64,000 nucleotides of DNA from Planctomycetota bacterium (lineage in GTDB: Bacteria > Planctomycetota > UBA1135 > GCA-002686595), in contig JAEUHY010000045.1 of the NCBI GenBank assembly GCA_016795325.1, positions 62,001 through 126,000 on the forward strand, in the 5' to 3' direction. The notes under the pieces were generated by a model. The model was not told the DNA's origin and ran no database searches. It saw only the letters and a program-made list of their open reading frames with translations. Made by a program: the position numbers and the translations under genes. Shown here piece after piece: positions 31,764 to 39,994 of the stretch; the first letter of the stretch is position 1; each line of letters opens with the position of its first letter.

Positions 31764-33362
31764 CTACTCCATGTGCGCGACGACGCGCTCGTCGCCCATC
31801 TGCAACGCGATCTGCGCTTGGCGCGTGTCGCGCGGCGCGAAGAAGCGTTTGAACACGCCCTGGAAGATGTTCTCGTAGACGCGCAGCACGCCCTTGGTGC
31901 CGAGGCGGTACACGAAGTCCGAAATCGCCCAGTAGCGCGGCCCGTACAGGCCCTGCGCCTTGCTGTAGATGCGCGCCTGCTCGGCGACCATCCACTCGCT
32001 GAACAGCATGTAGCTGATCAAGTACGGCTTGGTCGCCCAGCGCCACGTGATCATGCGCGGCGCGAACCGCATCAGCGACGGGAAGCGCACGATGATCGGA
32101 AACAGCTTGTGGAGGTTCTCGATCTCGGCCTTGTTCTCGAACAGGATCGAGGTCGTGCGGTTGAACTTCTCGGGGAAGTCGTCGTAGGCCGACACCGCAT
32201 AACCCATCTGCTTGGTCATGTCGGCGATGTCGAACTCGGGGTAGGGCTGCATCAACGAGACGAGCGGGTGGTCGACCTTGCACTCGATGTTGAGGCGCAC
32301 GGTGTCGAGCTCGTCCTCGAGCGTGCCGCCGGGGCCGCCGAGCATGTTGAGCGAGCCCAGCCGGATGCCGTGCTTCTTGATCCACTCCGACGCGTCGGTG
32401 AGCTGCTTGCGCGTGGTGTTCTTGCGGAACACGGCGTTGCGCACATAGTCGCTCGCCGCTTCGAAGGCGATGCGCGCGTACACGCAGCCGGCCTTCTTCA
32501 GGAGCTCGATGTGGCGCTCGGTCGTCATGTTCGCCATCAAGATGACGTCGAACGGCAGGCCGATTTCCTTGGGATAACGCTCGCAGAACTCCTCGAGCCA
32601 GTCGGTCTTGAGGTTGAAGATGTCGTCGAGGAAGTGGACGAACTTCAGGTTGTACTTCGCGCGCACTTCCTTGATCTCGGCCAGCACGTGGTCGACCGTG
32701 CGCTTGCGCGTGTACTCCTTGTTGTTCGCGCCGTAGACCTTCTTCTTCCACGCGTGGTGGAAGCAGAACGAGCAGTTCATCGGGCAACCGCGCTGCGTGA
32801 CGAACACCTTGCGGTCGCTGTCGCGGTAGATCGCGCCGGCTTCGTAGATGACGTCGCGGTCGGGGAAGCCCAGCGAGTCGAGGTTGTTCGTCAGCGGCCG
32901 CTGCGGGTTGCGGATGATCTCGCCCGTCTCGCGGTGCTTGAAGTAGAAGTTCGCGGTCTCGTAGTAGTCCTCGCCGCGCGCCATCTTGTTCAGCAGCTCG
33001 ACGATCGCCTGCTCGCCTTCGCCGCGGCACACCGCGTCCATGCCCTCTTGCTCGACGTACTCGGGGCTGAAGGTCGGGTGCGGGCCGCCGGCGACCGCGA
33101 ACACGTTCGGCAGCACCTGCTTGACCTTGCGGTTGACGTCCGCGAAGTACAGGTGCAGACCCGTCGTCATCGAGTAGCAGACGACGTCGGGGTTGTACTC
33201 CTTGAGCTTCTTGATCCAGTCCGTGTCGGGCAGGAACAGCGCCTTGCACTCGTGGCCGGCGTCCTTGATGGCGCGGGAGAGCCACATGATCCCCAGCATT
33301 TCCTGAGGGAGGTATTCCTCGACGAAGAGGACCTTCATGCGCTTGGCTGTGGTGGCGACCAT
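31764..33362 (-). CDS. B12-binding radical SAM protein
   Basis: A 532-residue enzyme. Residues 1-150 look like a cobalamin-binding Rossmann domain (MKVLFVEEYLPQEMLG, VVCYSMTTG, NVFAVAGGPHPTFSPE). The radical SAM core follows with RGCPMNCSFCFHH giving the CxxxCxxC iron-sulfur motif near residues 192-199, then HFLDDIFNLK, VILMANMTTE and GGPGGTLEDELDTV. The C-terminal 130 residues are aromatic and specific to this subgroup. Members methylate unactivated carbons or remodel lipids, hopanoids, tetrapyrroles or natural products; the substrate cannot be told from sequence. The start is ATG 33362, or ATG 33338 eight codons in. No partner gene is adjacent. Confidence 0.88.
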   Translation of the reverse strand: MVATTAKRMKVLFVEEYLPQEMLGIMWLSRAIKDAGHECKALFLPDTDWIKKLKEYNPDVVCYSMTTGLHLYFADVNRKVKQVLPNVFAVAGGPHPTFSPEYVEQEGMDAVCRGEGEQAIVELLNKMARGEDYYETANFYFKHRETGEIIRNPQRPLTNNLDSLGFPDRDVIYEAGAIYRDSDRKVFVTQRGCPMNCSFCFHHAWKKKVYGANNKEYTRKRTVDHVLAEIKEVRAKYNLKFVHFLDDIFNLKTDWLEEFCERYPKEIGLPFDVILMANMTTERHIELLKKAGCVYARIAFEAASDYVRNAVFRKNTTRKQLTDASEWIKKHGIRLGSLNMLGGPGGTLEDELDTVRLNIECKVDHPLVSLMQPYPEFDIADMTKQMGYAVSAYDDFPEKFNRTTSILFENKAEIENLHKLFPIIVRFPSLMRFAPRMITWRWATKPYLISYMLFSEWMVAEQARIYSKAQGLYGPRYWAISDFVYRLGTKGVLRVYENIFQGVFKRFFAPRDTRQAQIALQMGDERVVAHME

Positions 33363-34025
33363 GGTGCTGGGCTCGGCAGGCGGACGGGCGGTTGAGGGCC
33401 GCCAAACTCTAACGTGCGCGGGAGAGTCTGGCGCGTGGTTGGACTGCGATCGACGAACGTCGTCGTCCAGCCACAGCAAAGAGTAGGACCTAGGCGACGA
33501 ACCCGCCGCAAAGCCTCGCCAGAGGGTCCGAAAATCCAAACGGAAGCGTAGGGCCGACGCGTTCGGCGTAGCAGCTAAGCGGCGCGGCTCGCCGCGGCGT
33601 CGAATCAGGGACGGCTGCCTGGGCGCGCGCGGTCGAGCCCCGTGTGTGGGCGAATGGTCGGCTGGGCGGCCGCGAGAGAGGCCCTGGACGCTCGCGAAGG
33701 GCGGTCCGCGGCTCCGGCGGCGGTGCGTCGTTCTCCTTCCGCTCCGCGGGCCGCTGACGGGCGCCTGGTTCGGAACTCTCGACGAGCGGACCGCCGACCG
33801 GGGGGCGTCGCTCGAGTGCGGAGGATTCCGCGCCCGCTCGCGCGAGGAGCGCGGGGCCCGCGCCGGGCCCAGTCGCGGCGCTGAAAAGCGGCAGCTTCCG
33901 TCAAGTGCAGCGCAGCGGCCGGCCGAACTGCGGGAGCGAAGCGTGTTGCAACCCGGCAACCCGCGGCGCGGCCGTCGCCAACGGTCCGGCGCCCCCAACG
34001 CTCCCATCCTACGCACCGCCCGCAC
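33363..34025. other. 663-nt divergent intergenic region, no gene seen
   Basis: Lies between the radical SAM gene (minus) and the signalling operon (plus). Frames on both strands give Arg/Ala/Pro-rich products without codon bias. I looked for a cobalamin-riboswitch core (GCCACTG box) and found none, and saw no tRNA-like or strong hairpin structure. It presumably holds both promoters and could hold a degraded or non-coding element. Confidence 0.45.
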
Positions 34026-34535
34026 ATGAACTTCGAATCGCTCGCACGCCAGACGTTGACCGAAGCCTGCTCGGCTCTCATCCCGGCGGCGGACGAAGGC
34101 GCTGCGCAGGGACAGTCCGACGAACTGTGCATCGCCGCGGTCATCGGCTTCTCGGGCGACGATCTGCGCGGCACGCTCGGTGTGGCGGCGAGCGCCGGCG
34201 GACTCGAGCGCGTGCGCCGCCAGTTCGGCGCGGCCGAGACCAAGCTCGGCGCCGCCGACGCGCTGGGCGAGCTCGCGAACCTGATCCTGGGTCAGATGAA
34301 GCGCGAGTGGTCGCGCTACGGCGTGCTCGCCACGCTCTCGACTCCGCTGGTGATGCGCGGCCTGTCGATCGAGGTGTGCGGGCGCTCCGACGGGCACTGG
34401 TACGAGCAGCACTCCGGCGTCGGCGCCGACCGTGTGACGGTGTGGCTGGACGCACACGCCGAAGCTGGTCTGGAGGTCGAGCGGGAGCCGGTCGACTCCG
34501 GCCTCGTGCACGGCGGCGACGCGCTGATGTTCTGA
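34026..34535 (+). CDS. CheX/CheC-like chemotaxis phosphatase domain protein
   Basis: A 169-residue soluble protein with the CheX-type pattern: an early helix, the IGFSGDDLRGTLGVAAS strand-turn-strand, then ADALGELANLILGQMKREW. The last carries the E-x-x-N phosphatase motif (Glu and Asn of ELAN), followed by TPLVMRGLSIEV. CheC/CheX proteins dephosphorylate CheY-P. Here the target would be the CheY encoded three genes downstream. It opens a plus-strand operon with a 19-nt gap to the next gene. Only one ExxN motif is seen, as in CheX and unlike two-site CheC. Confidence 0.8.
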   Translation: MNFESLARQTLTEACSALIPAADEGAAQGQSDELCIAAVIGFSGDDLRGTLGVAASAGGLERVRRQFGAAETKLGAADALGELANLILGQMKREWSRYGVLATLSTPLVMRGLSIEVCGRSDGHWYEQHSGVGADRVTVWLDAHAEAGLEVEREPVDSGLVHGGDALMF

Positions 34536-34554
34536 AACGCGCGCGGCGTATCCG

Positions 34555-35178
34555 ATGACCACGCTCTCGCACTCGACGCGCGGCGCACGCCGGCGCGAAC
34601 GCTGGACGCTCGGCTTCCTCGCCGTGTGGGCCGCGGGCGCCAGCGTCGTGATGGCCACGTTGATGGCGAGCCACTGGGTCGCGCTGCCCAGGCCTGAGCG
34701 CGACGACCCGCGGCTGAACGCGAGCCTGGCGTCGCTGCCGCGCGACGAGCAACACGCGCGCTGGCGCATGCACCACGTGCTGTACGCCGAGTGCGGCTGC
34801 TCGCGGCGCGTGCTCGAGCATGTCGCGGCGCGCGCGCGGACGGACGACGTCGACGAGATCGTGCTGCTCGTCGGCGAAGACGACGAGTTCGCGCGCCTGT
34901 GCCGCGAGAGCAACTTGCGTCTCGAGCAGGTCAGCAAAGAACAACTCGAGCAGCGCTTCGGCGTCGAAGCCGCGCCGCTGCTGGTGATCACCGATCCGTC
35001 GGGCGCGACGCGCTACTGCGGCGGCTACACCGACCGCAAGCGCGGACTCGCCTACCAAGACCTCGCCACGCTGGCGCGCTTGCGCGCCGGCGAACAAGCG
35101 GCGCCGCTGCCGGTTTACGGCTGCGGCGTGACGAACTCCCTGCAAGCGGCACTCGATCCGCTCGGCCTCAAGTACTGA
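34555..35178 (+). CDS. membrane-anchored thioredoxin-like protein
   Basis: 207 residues with an N-terminal transmembrane helix (LGFLAVWAAGASVVMATLMA) and a periplasm-facing thioredoxin-like domain. The domain has YAECGCSRRVLEHV (a CxC in place of CxxC), VLLVGEDDEFARL, APLLVITDPSGATRYCGGYTD, and a closing PVYGCGVTNSL then DPLGLKY. The extra cysteines in RYCGG and YGCGV may form a second redox pair. Proteins of this type occur beside sensor kinases and could feed redox or periplasmic information to the kinase encoded 11 nt downstream. The function is inferred from the fold and the operon only. Confidence 0.7.
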   Translation: MTTLSHSTRGARRRERWTLGFLAVWAAGASVVMATLMASHWVALPRPERDDPRLNASLASLPRDEQHARWRMHHVLYAECGCSRRVLEHVAARARTDDVDEIVLLVGEDDEFARLCRESNLRLEQVSKEQLEQRFGVEAAPLLVITDPSGATRYCGGYTDRKRGLAYQDLATLARLRAGEQAAPLPVYGCGVTNSLQAALDPLGLKY

Positions 35179-35189
35179 CTCCCCTCGCC

Positions 35190-37217
35190 ATGACTTCCCA
35201 AGTTCAACCGACGCCCCCGGGGCTCCTGCGGCGCATCCGCGACACGCTCGTCCTCCCGCCCACACTGAGCGCGTTCGAGCAGGCCTACCTGGCCCGCATG
35301 AACCGCATCGCACTGTGGTTCTTCTGGGGCCATCTGCCGCTGCTCACGGCGCTCGCCTGGATCAACGACACCGGCCCGCTGTTCGCCGCCGCGCTCACGC
35401 TCGCCGTGCTCGCCGGACCGACCGTGGCGTACCGCTCGCTGCGTTCGCCGCGTGCGATCTCGATGGTCTTCGGCTTCACCGCCATGTGCATGGGCGGCGT
35501 GCTCGTCCACGTCGGGCAGGGCCCGGTGCAGATCGAGATGCACTTCTACTTCTTCTCGGTGCTGGCGATGCTCGCGCTGTTCGCCAACCCGATGGTGATC
35601 CTGACGGCCGCGGCCACGGTCTCGGTGCACCACCTGCTGCTGTGGTTCGCGGCGCCCAAGAGCGTGTTCAACTACGACGCACCGCTGTGGGTCGTGCTCG
35701 TGCACGCGGCCTTCGTCGTGCTCGAGACGATCGCGGCCTGCTTCATCGCGCGCAACTTCTTCGACAACGTCATCGGGCTCGAGAAGAAGGTCGAAGCGCG
35801 CACGGCGGAGATCGCGCAGCGCAACCGCGACATGCGCTTGGTGCTCGACAACGTGCGCCAGGGCTTCCTGACCGTCGACGGGCAGTGCCGCTTGTCGAGC
35901 GAACACTCGCGCATCGTCGACACCTGGTTCGGCGGCTACGAGCCGGGTGAAACGTTCGCGCAGCTGCTCGGACGCGCCGACGCCAAGCTCGGCGCGTGGT
36001 TCGCGCTGAGCTGGGAGAGCGTGACGGACGGCTTCCTGCCGCTCGAACTCGCGCTCGATCAGCTGCCCAAGCGCGCGCGCCTGGGCGAGCGCCACTTCGC
36101 CTTCGACTACCAGCCGATCGGCGACGCCTCGGGTCAGCTGGAGAAGCTCTTGATCGTGGTCAGCGACGTCACCAGCGAGGTCGCCAAGGCCGAGTCCGAC
36201 GCGCAACAGCGCGAAATCCTCGCGGTGTTCGAACGGATCCTCAACGACCGCGCGGGCTTCCTCGAGTTCTACGAAGAAGCGAAGCGGCTCGCCAAGGCGT
36301 CGCTCGCGAACCCCGCGGCCGACTGGAGCGCCACCAAGCGCCACATCCACACGCTCAAGGGCAACAGCGCGCTGTTCGGGCTCGAAGCGGTCGCGCGCCA
36401 GTGCCATGCGATCGAGGAGCGTCTCGCGGAGAACGACATGCCCGGCGTGCAGACGGAGCTGGCGCAGCTCGAGCGGCGCTGGAATGCGCTCAGCACGACC
36501 ATCGACCACCTGCTGGGCCAGCAGGGCCAGGAGCTTGTCACGATGACCGGCGAGGAATACGACGGAATCCTGCGCGCCGTCGTCGACGGCGCCGAGCACG
36601 CGGACATCGCGCGCAAGCTGGTCGACCTCAAACTCGAGCCGACCGAGCAGCGCCTGGGTCGTTTCGCCGAACAGGCCCGCGCGCTCGCGCAGCGGCTCGA
36701 GAAGGGCGACATCGAAGTCGCCGTCGACGGCAACGGCCTGCGCCTGGAGCGCGAGCGCTTCGCGGACTTCTGGAGTTCGTTCTCCCACGTGCTCCGCAAC
36801 GCGATCGACCACGGCATCGAACCGCCCGCGCAGCGCGAGCAGTCCGGCAAGCCGCCGCGCGGACGGCTGGAGCTGCGCACGTTCGAGCACGGCGGCGAGT
36901 TCGTGATCGAGGTGCGCGACGACGGCCGCGGCATCGACTGGGAAGCGGTGCGCAAGAAGGCCGAGGAACAGGGGCTCTCCGCACAGACCCAGGAACAACT
37001 GCGTGAGGCCCTGTTCTGCGCCGGCGTCAGCACGGCCGCGCAGGTCTCCGAAATCTCCGGTCGAGGCGTCGGCCTCGCGGCCGTGAAGGACTCGTGCGCC
37101 CACCTGGGCGGCGCGATCGACGTGCGCTCCGAGTCAGGCCGCGGAACGGTGATGCAGTTCCGCTTCCCGCTGACCGCGGTCGCCACGAAACCACTTGTCA
37201 CCAGCTCCAAGAACTGA
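35190..37217 (+). CDS. membrane CheA-like histidine kinase with internal Hpt domain
   Basis: 675 residues. The first 200 form five to six membrane helices, with an EMHFYFFSVLAMLALF block like the MHF-type sensor domain of some chemoreceptors and diguanylate cyclases. A coiled coil (EKKVEARTAEIAQRNRDM) and a PAS-like domain (LVLDNVRQGFLTVDGQ) follow. The Hpt domain has HTLKGNSALFGL with phospho-acceptor His near residue 387. A CheA-like ATPase comes next: N box HVLRNAIDHGIE near 533, DDGRGID and GRGVGLAAV. There is no P5/CheW-binding domain after the ATPase, so receptor coupling by CheW is not expected. It probably phosphorylates the CheY encoded 22 nt downstream. Confidence 0.86.
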   Translation: MTSQVQPTPPGLLRRIRDTLVLPPTLSAFEQAYLARMNRIALWFFWGHLPLLTALAWINDTGPLFAAALTLAVLAGPTVAYRSLRSPRAISMVFGFTAMCMGGVLVHVGQGPVQIEMHFYFFSVLAMLALFANPMVILTAAATVSVHHLLLWFAAPKSVFNYDAPLWVVLVHAAFVVLETIAACFIARNFFDNVIGLEKKVEARTAEIAQRNRDMRLVLDNVRQGFLTVDGQCRLSSEHSRIVDTWFGGYEPGETFAQLLGRADAKLGAWFALSWESVTDGFLPLELALDQLPKRARLGERHFAFDYQPIGDASGQLEKLLIVVSDVTSEVAKAESDAQQREILAVFERILNDRAGFLEFYEEAKRLAKASLANPAADWSATKRHIHTLKGNSALFGLEAVARQCHAIEERLAENDMPGVQTELAQLERRWNALSTTIDHLLGQQGQELVTMTGEEYDGILRAVVDGAEHADIARKLVDLKLEPTEQRLGRFAEQARALAQRLEKGDIEVAVDGNGLRLERERFADFWSSFSHVLRNAIDHGIEPPAQREQSGKPPRGRLELRTFEHGGEFVIEVRDDGRGIDWEAVRKKAEEQGLSAQTQEQLREALFCAGVSTAAQVSEISGRGVGLAAVKDSCAHLGGAIDVRSESGRGTVMQFRFPLTAVATKPLVTSSKN

Positions 37218-37239
37218 TTCCCGCACAGGAGAAGCTCCC

Positions 37240-37608
37240 ATGACCAAAATTCTCGTCGTCGACGATTCCGCCACCATGCGTCAACAAGTCCGCCAGGTGC
37301 TCACCGGCGGCGGCTTCGAAGTTGTCGAGGCCGTGGACGGACAGGACGGCCTGGCCAAAGTGACCGCCGACAAGGACGTCAAGGTGATGATCCTCGACGT
37401 CAACATGCCGCGCATGAACGGCATCGAGCTGGCGGAGGCCCTGCACGCCAACGGGCGCATGGCGGCCGGGCTGAACGTGGTCATGCTGACCACCGAAGGG
37501 CACGCCGAGCTGATCGCGCGGGCCAAGGCCGCCGGCGCCAAAGGTTGGATTGTGAAGCCCTTCAAGCCCGACCTGCTGCTCGCGGCAGTCAAGAAGATGG
37601 CCGCTTGA
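37240..37608 (+). CDS. CheY-like single-domain response regulator
   Basis: 122-residue receiver domain with the acidic pocket (VVDDS, Asp8/Asp9), phospho-acceptor Asp53 in ILDVNMPRMNG, Thr84 in MLTTEGH and Lys106 in VKPFKP. No output domain is attached, so it signals by docking to partners. AGGAGAAG precedes the ATG as a good ribosome-binding site. It sits between the CheA-like kinase and a soluble MCP/CheZ-like protein, and a CheX-like phosphatase opens the operon; these are the expected writer and erasers of its phosphate. Confidence 0.93.
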   Translation: MTKILVVDDSATMRQQVRQVLTGGGFEVVEAVDGQDGLAKVTADKDVKVMILDVNMPRMNGIELAEALHANGRMAAGLNVVMLTTEGHAELIARAKAAGAKGWIVKPFKPDLLLAAVKKMAA

Positions 37609-37638
37609 GTCGATGGGGAGGGGCCGAAAGGTCCCTCC

Positions 37639-38562
37639 ATGCCCCAAGCCATCGCTAGCGATCCGCGCGTCGAAATCGAATCCGAGATCGAGAAGGTCCT
37701 GCGCGAGACCGAGTCCGCAACGCTTTCCCTGGGCGAGAACCTGGGGAAGGTGGTGCGCGAGGCCGAACAGCTCATCGAGGGCCTGAAGTCGCGGATCGGC
37801 GCCTTGGGCGCCCAGGGCGACTCCAGCGTCGGCGCCGTGCTCGACAGCCAGGTCCGCACGGTCAACAAGTTCGTGACGCTGCTGAGCGACACGGTCGGCG
37901 CCCAGGACTCGGCCGCCGAGCGGGTCCTCGAGACCTCGAGAACCGTCGCGCAGGCCGCGCAGTCGGTTCAGGCCATCTCGATGCAGTCGCGCATGCTGGC
38001 CCTCAACACGATGATCGAAGCCGAGCGGCTCGGTGAACAAGGCCGGCCCGTGATGGTGATCGCGCAAGAGATGCGCGAGCTCAGCGAGAACATCTCGGCC
38101 TCCAACCAGGAGATCACGCGCCTCGCTACCGAGCTTGTGCCGCTCCTCGATCAGGTCAAGCACAACATCGGCGCCCTGCGGCAGCAGACGGGCGACTTCA
38201 CCAAGCGCTTCGAGACCGAACGCGAGAACATCGGCGCGGCGACGCGCTCGCTCGAGGGAACGGTGCGCGAAACGCTCTCGGCTGGCGACCAGCGTCTGGC
38301 GAACATCCTGGCGCTCTCCAACCAATCGCTGGTCGACCTGCAGAGTCAGGACATCATCTCGCAGCGCCTGCGGCGTGTGTTGCGGTTGAACGGCGAAGGG
38401 ACCGCGGAGGACGCCTCCAAGCCGCTGCTCGACCAAGCGCGCAAGGGCGGGCCGTCGACGCGCGAGAAGATCGAAAGCGGCGACGCCACCGATCGTTTCC
38501 TCTCGGAGTCGCTCGGCGGGCGCGCGGCGAACCTGGACGCCGGCTCGATGACGATGTTCTGA
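37639..38562 (+). CDS. soluble MCP-like signalling protein with CheZ-like motif
   Basis: 307 residues, almost entirely helical with no membrane segment. The centre (SRMLALNTMIEAERLGEQGR then VMVIAQEMRELSEN) is the hairpin tip of methyl-accepting chemotaxis proteins, where CheA and CheW normally dock. Near the end, DLQSQDIISQRLRRVLRL contains Asp238 and Gln242 in D-x-x-x-Q spacing, as in the catalytic QDLTGQ helix of the CheY-P phosphatase CheZ. No ligand-binding domain is present. It is the last gene of the operon and could act as cytoplasmic scaffold, phosphatase, or both. The gap to the convergent exporter gene is only 10 nt. Confidence 0.78.
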   Translation: MPQAIASDPRVEIESEIEKVLRETESATLSLGENLGKVVREAEQLIEGLKSRIGALGAQGDSSVGAVLDSQVRTVNKFVTLLSDTVGAQDSAAERVLETSRTVAQAAQSVQAISMQSRMLALNTMIEAERLGEQGRPVMVIAQEMRELSENISASNQEITRLATELVPLLDQVKHNIGALRQQTGDFTKRFETERENIGAATRSLEGTVRETLSAGDQRLANILALSNQSLVDLQSQDIISQRLRRVLRLNGEGTAEDASKPLLDQARKGGPSTREKIESGDATDRFLSESLGGRAANLDAGSMTMF

Positions 38563-38572
38563 GCGCTGCGGC

Positions 38573-39994
38573 TCAGTCGTTGCGCGCCAGCGCCGGCGCG
38601 TCCGCTTCCACTTCCCAACCGCCGCCGAGCGCGCGGTACACGGCCACCAGCGCCGCGGCGCGCTGAAGTTCCGCCGTCGCATGTTCGCTCTCCGTGGCGA
38701 GCAGTTGGCGCCGCGCGTCGAGCACCGACAGGAAGTTCTCCAGCCCGCTCGCGTAGCGCTGGCGCGCGAGCTCTTCCGCACGGCGGTTGGCCACGAGCGC
38801 CTGCTCGAGTTCGCCGATGCGTTCGTTCGCTCGCGTCCAGGCCGCGAGCGTCGTCTCAGCGTCGCGCAGCGCTTCGAGAGCCGCGCGCTGGTAACGCAGC
38901 AGCGCTTGTTCTTCCTGCGCGCTGCGCACTTCGATGCCCGCGCGCAGCAGTCCGCCGCGCAGGAGCGGCGTCGTGACGGACGGGCCGAGGGTCCAGGTGC
39001 GCGCGCCCGACTGGAACAGGTCGTCGAGGCGCTGGCTCTCGAGGCCCAGTGCGCCGACGAGCGACAGGCGCGGATAGAGCTCGGCCTCGGCCTGCGCGCT
39101 CAGAGCGCAGGCGCGCGCGAGCTCGCGTTCGGCGCGGCGCACATCCGGTCGGCGTTCGAGCAACTCCGCGGGCAGGCCCGTCGCCACGCTCGCGGGAAGC
39201 GTGAGCGGACGACGCTCACGGGCGAGCAGCTCGACGAGCTCGCGCGGCCACTCGCCGAGCAGCGTCGCGAGCGCGTTCTCGCGCGCCGCGCGTTCGCGCT
39301 CGAGCTGCGGCAACTGGGAGCGCGTTTGGGCGATGAAGCCTTCGATGCGCGCGAGGGCGAGTTCGTCCTCGAGCCCGCCTTGAACGCGCGAGCGAACCAG
39401 GCCGGCGGTGTCGATCTGCACCGCGAGATCGGCGCGCAGCACGTCGAGCTGCTGCTCGAAGCCGCGCAATTCCACGTAGTTGCGCGCGACTTCGGCGCAC
39501 ACCATCACCAGCGTCGCGCGCGCGTCTTCTCGCACCATGTCGTACTCCGCCGCCGCGGCTTCGACGCCGCGCGCGACACGTCCGAACACGTCGAGTTCCC
39601 AGCTCGCGCGGAAACCCAGCGAGTGGAAGCTGTTGGGGGCGGGCGGGAAGAACTGGCCGAAGGCGACCTCCGTGCTCGCTTCGCGGCGCGCGAACGAACC
39701 GCCGGCATCCGCCTGCGGCCGCGCTTCGCCGCCGGCGATGGTGATCACCGCACGCGCCTCGCGCAGCCGCGACGCGGCGAGCTTGAGGTCGAGGTTCGAA
39801 GCCAGCGCGCGCTCCACCAGCGCATCGAGCGCCGGATCCTGGAACACGCTCCACCAGCGCGACTGGAGCTGGGTTTCGCCCTGCGCCAGCTCGAAACGCG
39901 CCGGCGCCTCGAGCTGCGGCCGGCGGTAGTCGTCTCCGACCTTGCACCCCGCGAGCGCGAGCGCGAGCGCCGCGAGCAACACCGCGCGCTTCAC
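38573..39994 (-). CDS. TolC/NodT-type outer-membrane efflux lipoprotein
   Basis: A 473-residue outer-membrane factor with lipobox LALAGC (Cys17) and the NodT/OprM layout: DDYRRPQLEAPARF, WWSVFQDPALDALVERAL, two long helical hairpin repeats, LLERRPDVRRAERELA between them, and YPRLSLVGALG. It forms the trimeric exit channel of tripartite exporters. The GTG start at 39994 overlaps the stop of the adaptor gene by 4 nt (GTGA), coupling their translation. It is the last gene of the TetR-permease-ATPase-adaptor-channel operon. Confidence 0.92.
   Translation of the reverse strand: MKRAVLLAALALALAGCKVGDDYRRPQLEAPARFELAQGETQLQSRWWSVFQDPALDALVERALASNLDLKLAASRLREARAVITIAGGEARPQADAGGSFARREASTEVAFGQFFPPAPNSFHSLGFRASWELDVFGRVARGVEAAAAEYDMVREDARATLVMVCAEVARNYVELRGFEQQLDVLRADLAVQIDTAGLVRSRVQGGLEDELALARIEGFIAQTRSQLPQLERERAARENALATLLGEWPRELVELLARERRPLTLPASVATGLPAELLERRPDVRRAERELARACALSAQAEAELYPRLSLVGALGLESQRLDDLFQSGARTWTLGPSVTTPLLRGGLLRAGIEVRSAQEEQALLRYQRAALEALRDAETTLAAWTRANERIGELEQALVANRRAEELARQRYASGLENFLSVLDARRQLLATESEHATAELQRAAALVAVYRALGGGWEVEADAPALARND

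Noticed and set aside
33363..34025. Possible cobalamin riboswitch before the B12-binding radical SAM gene
   Set aside because: No B12-box-like core or matching stems were found on the minus strand, and this enzyme class uses B12 without needing such control.
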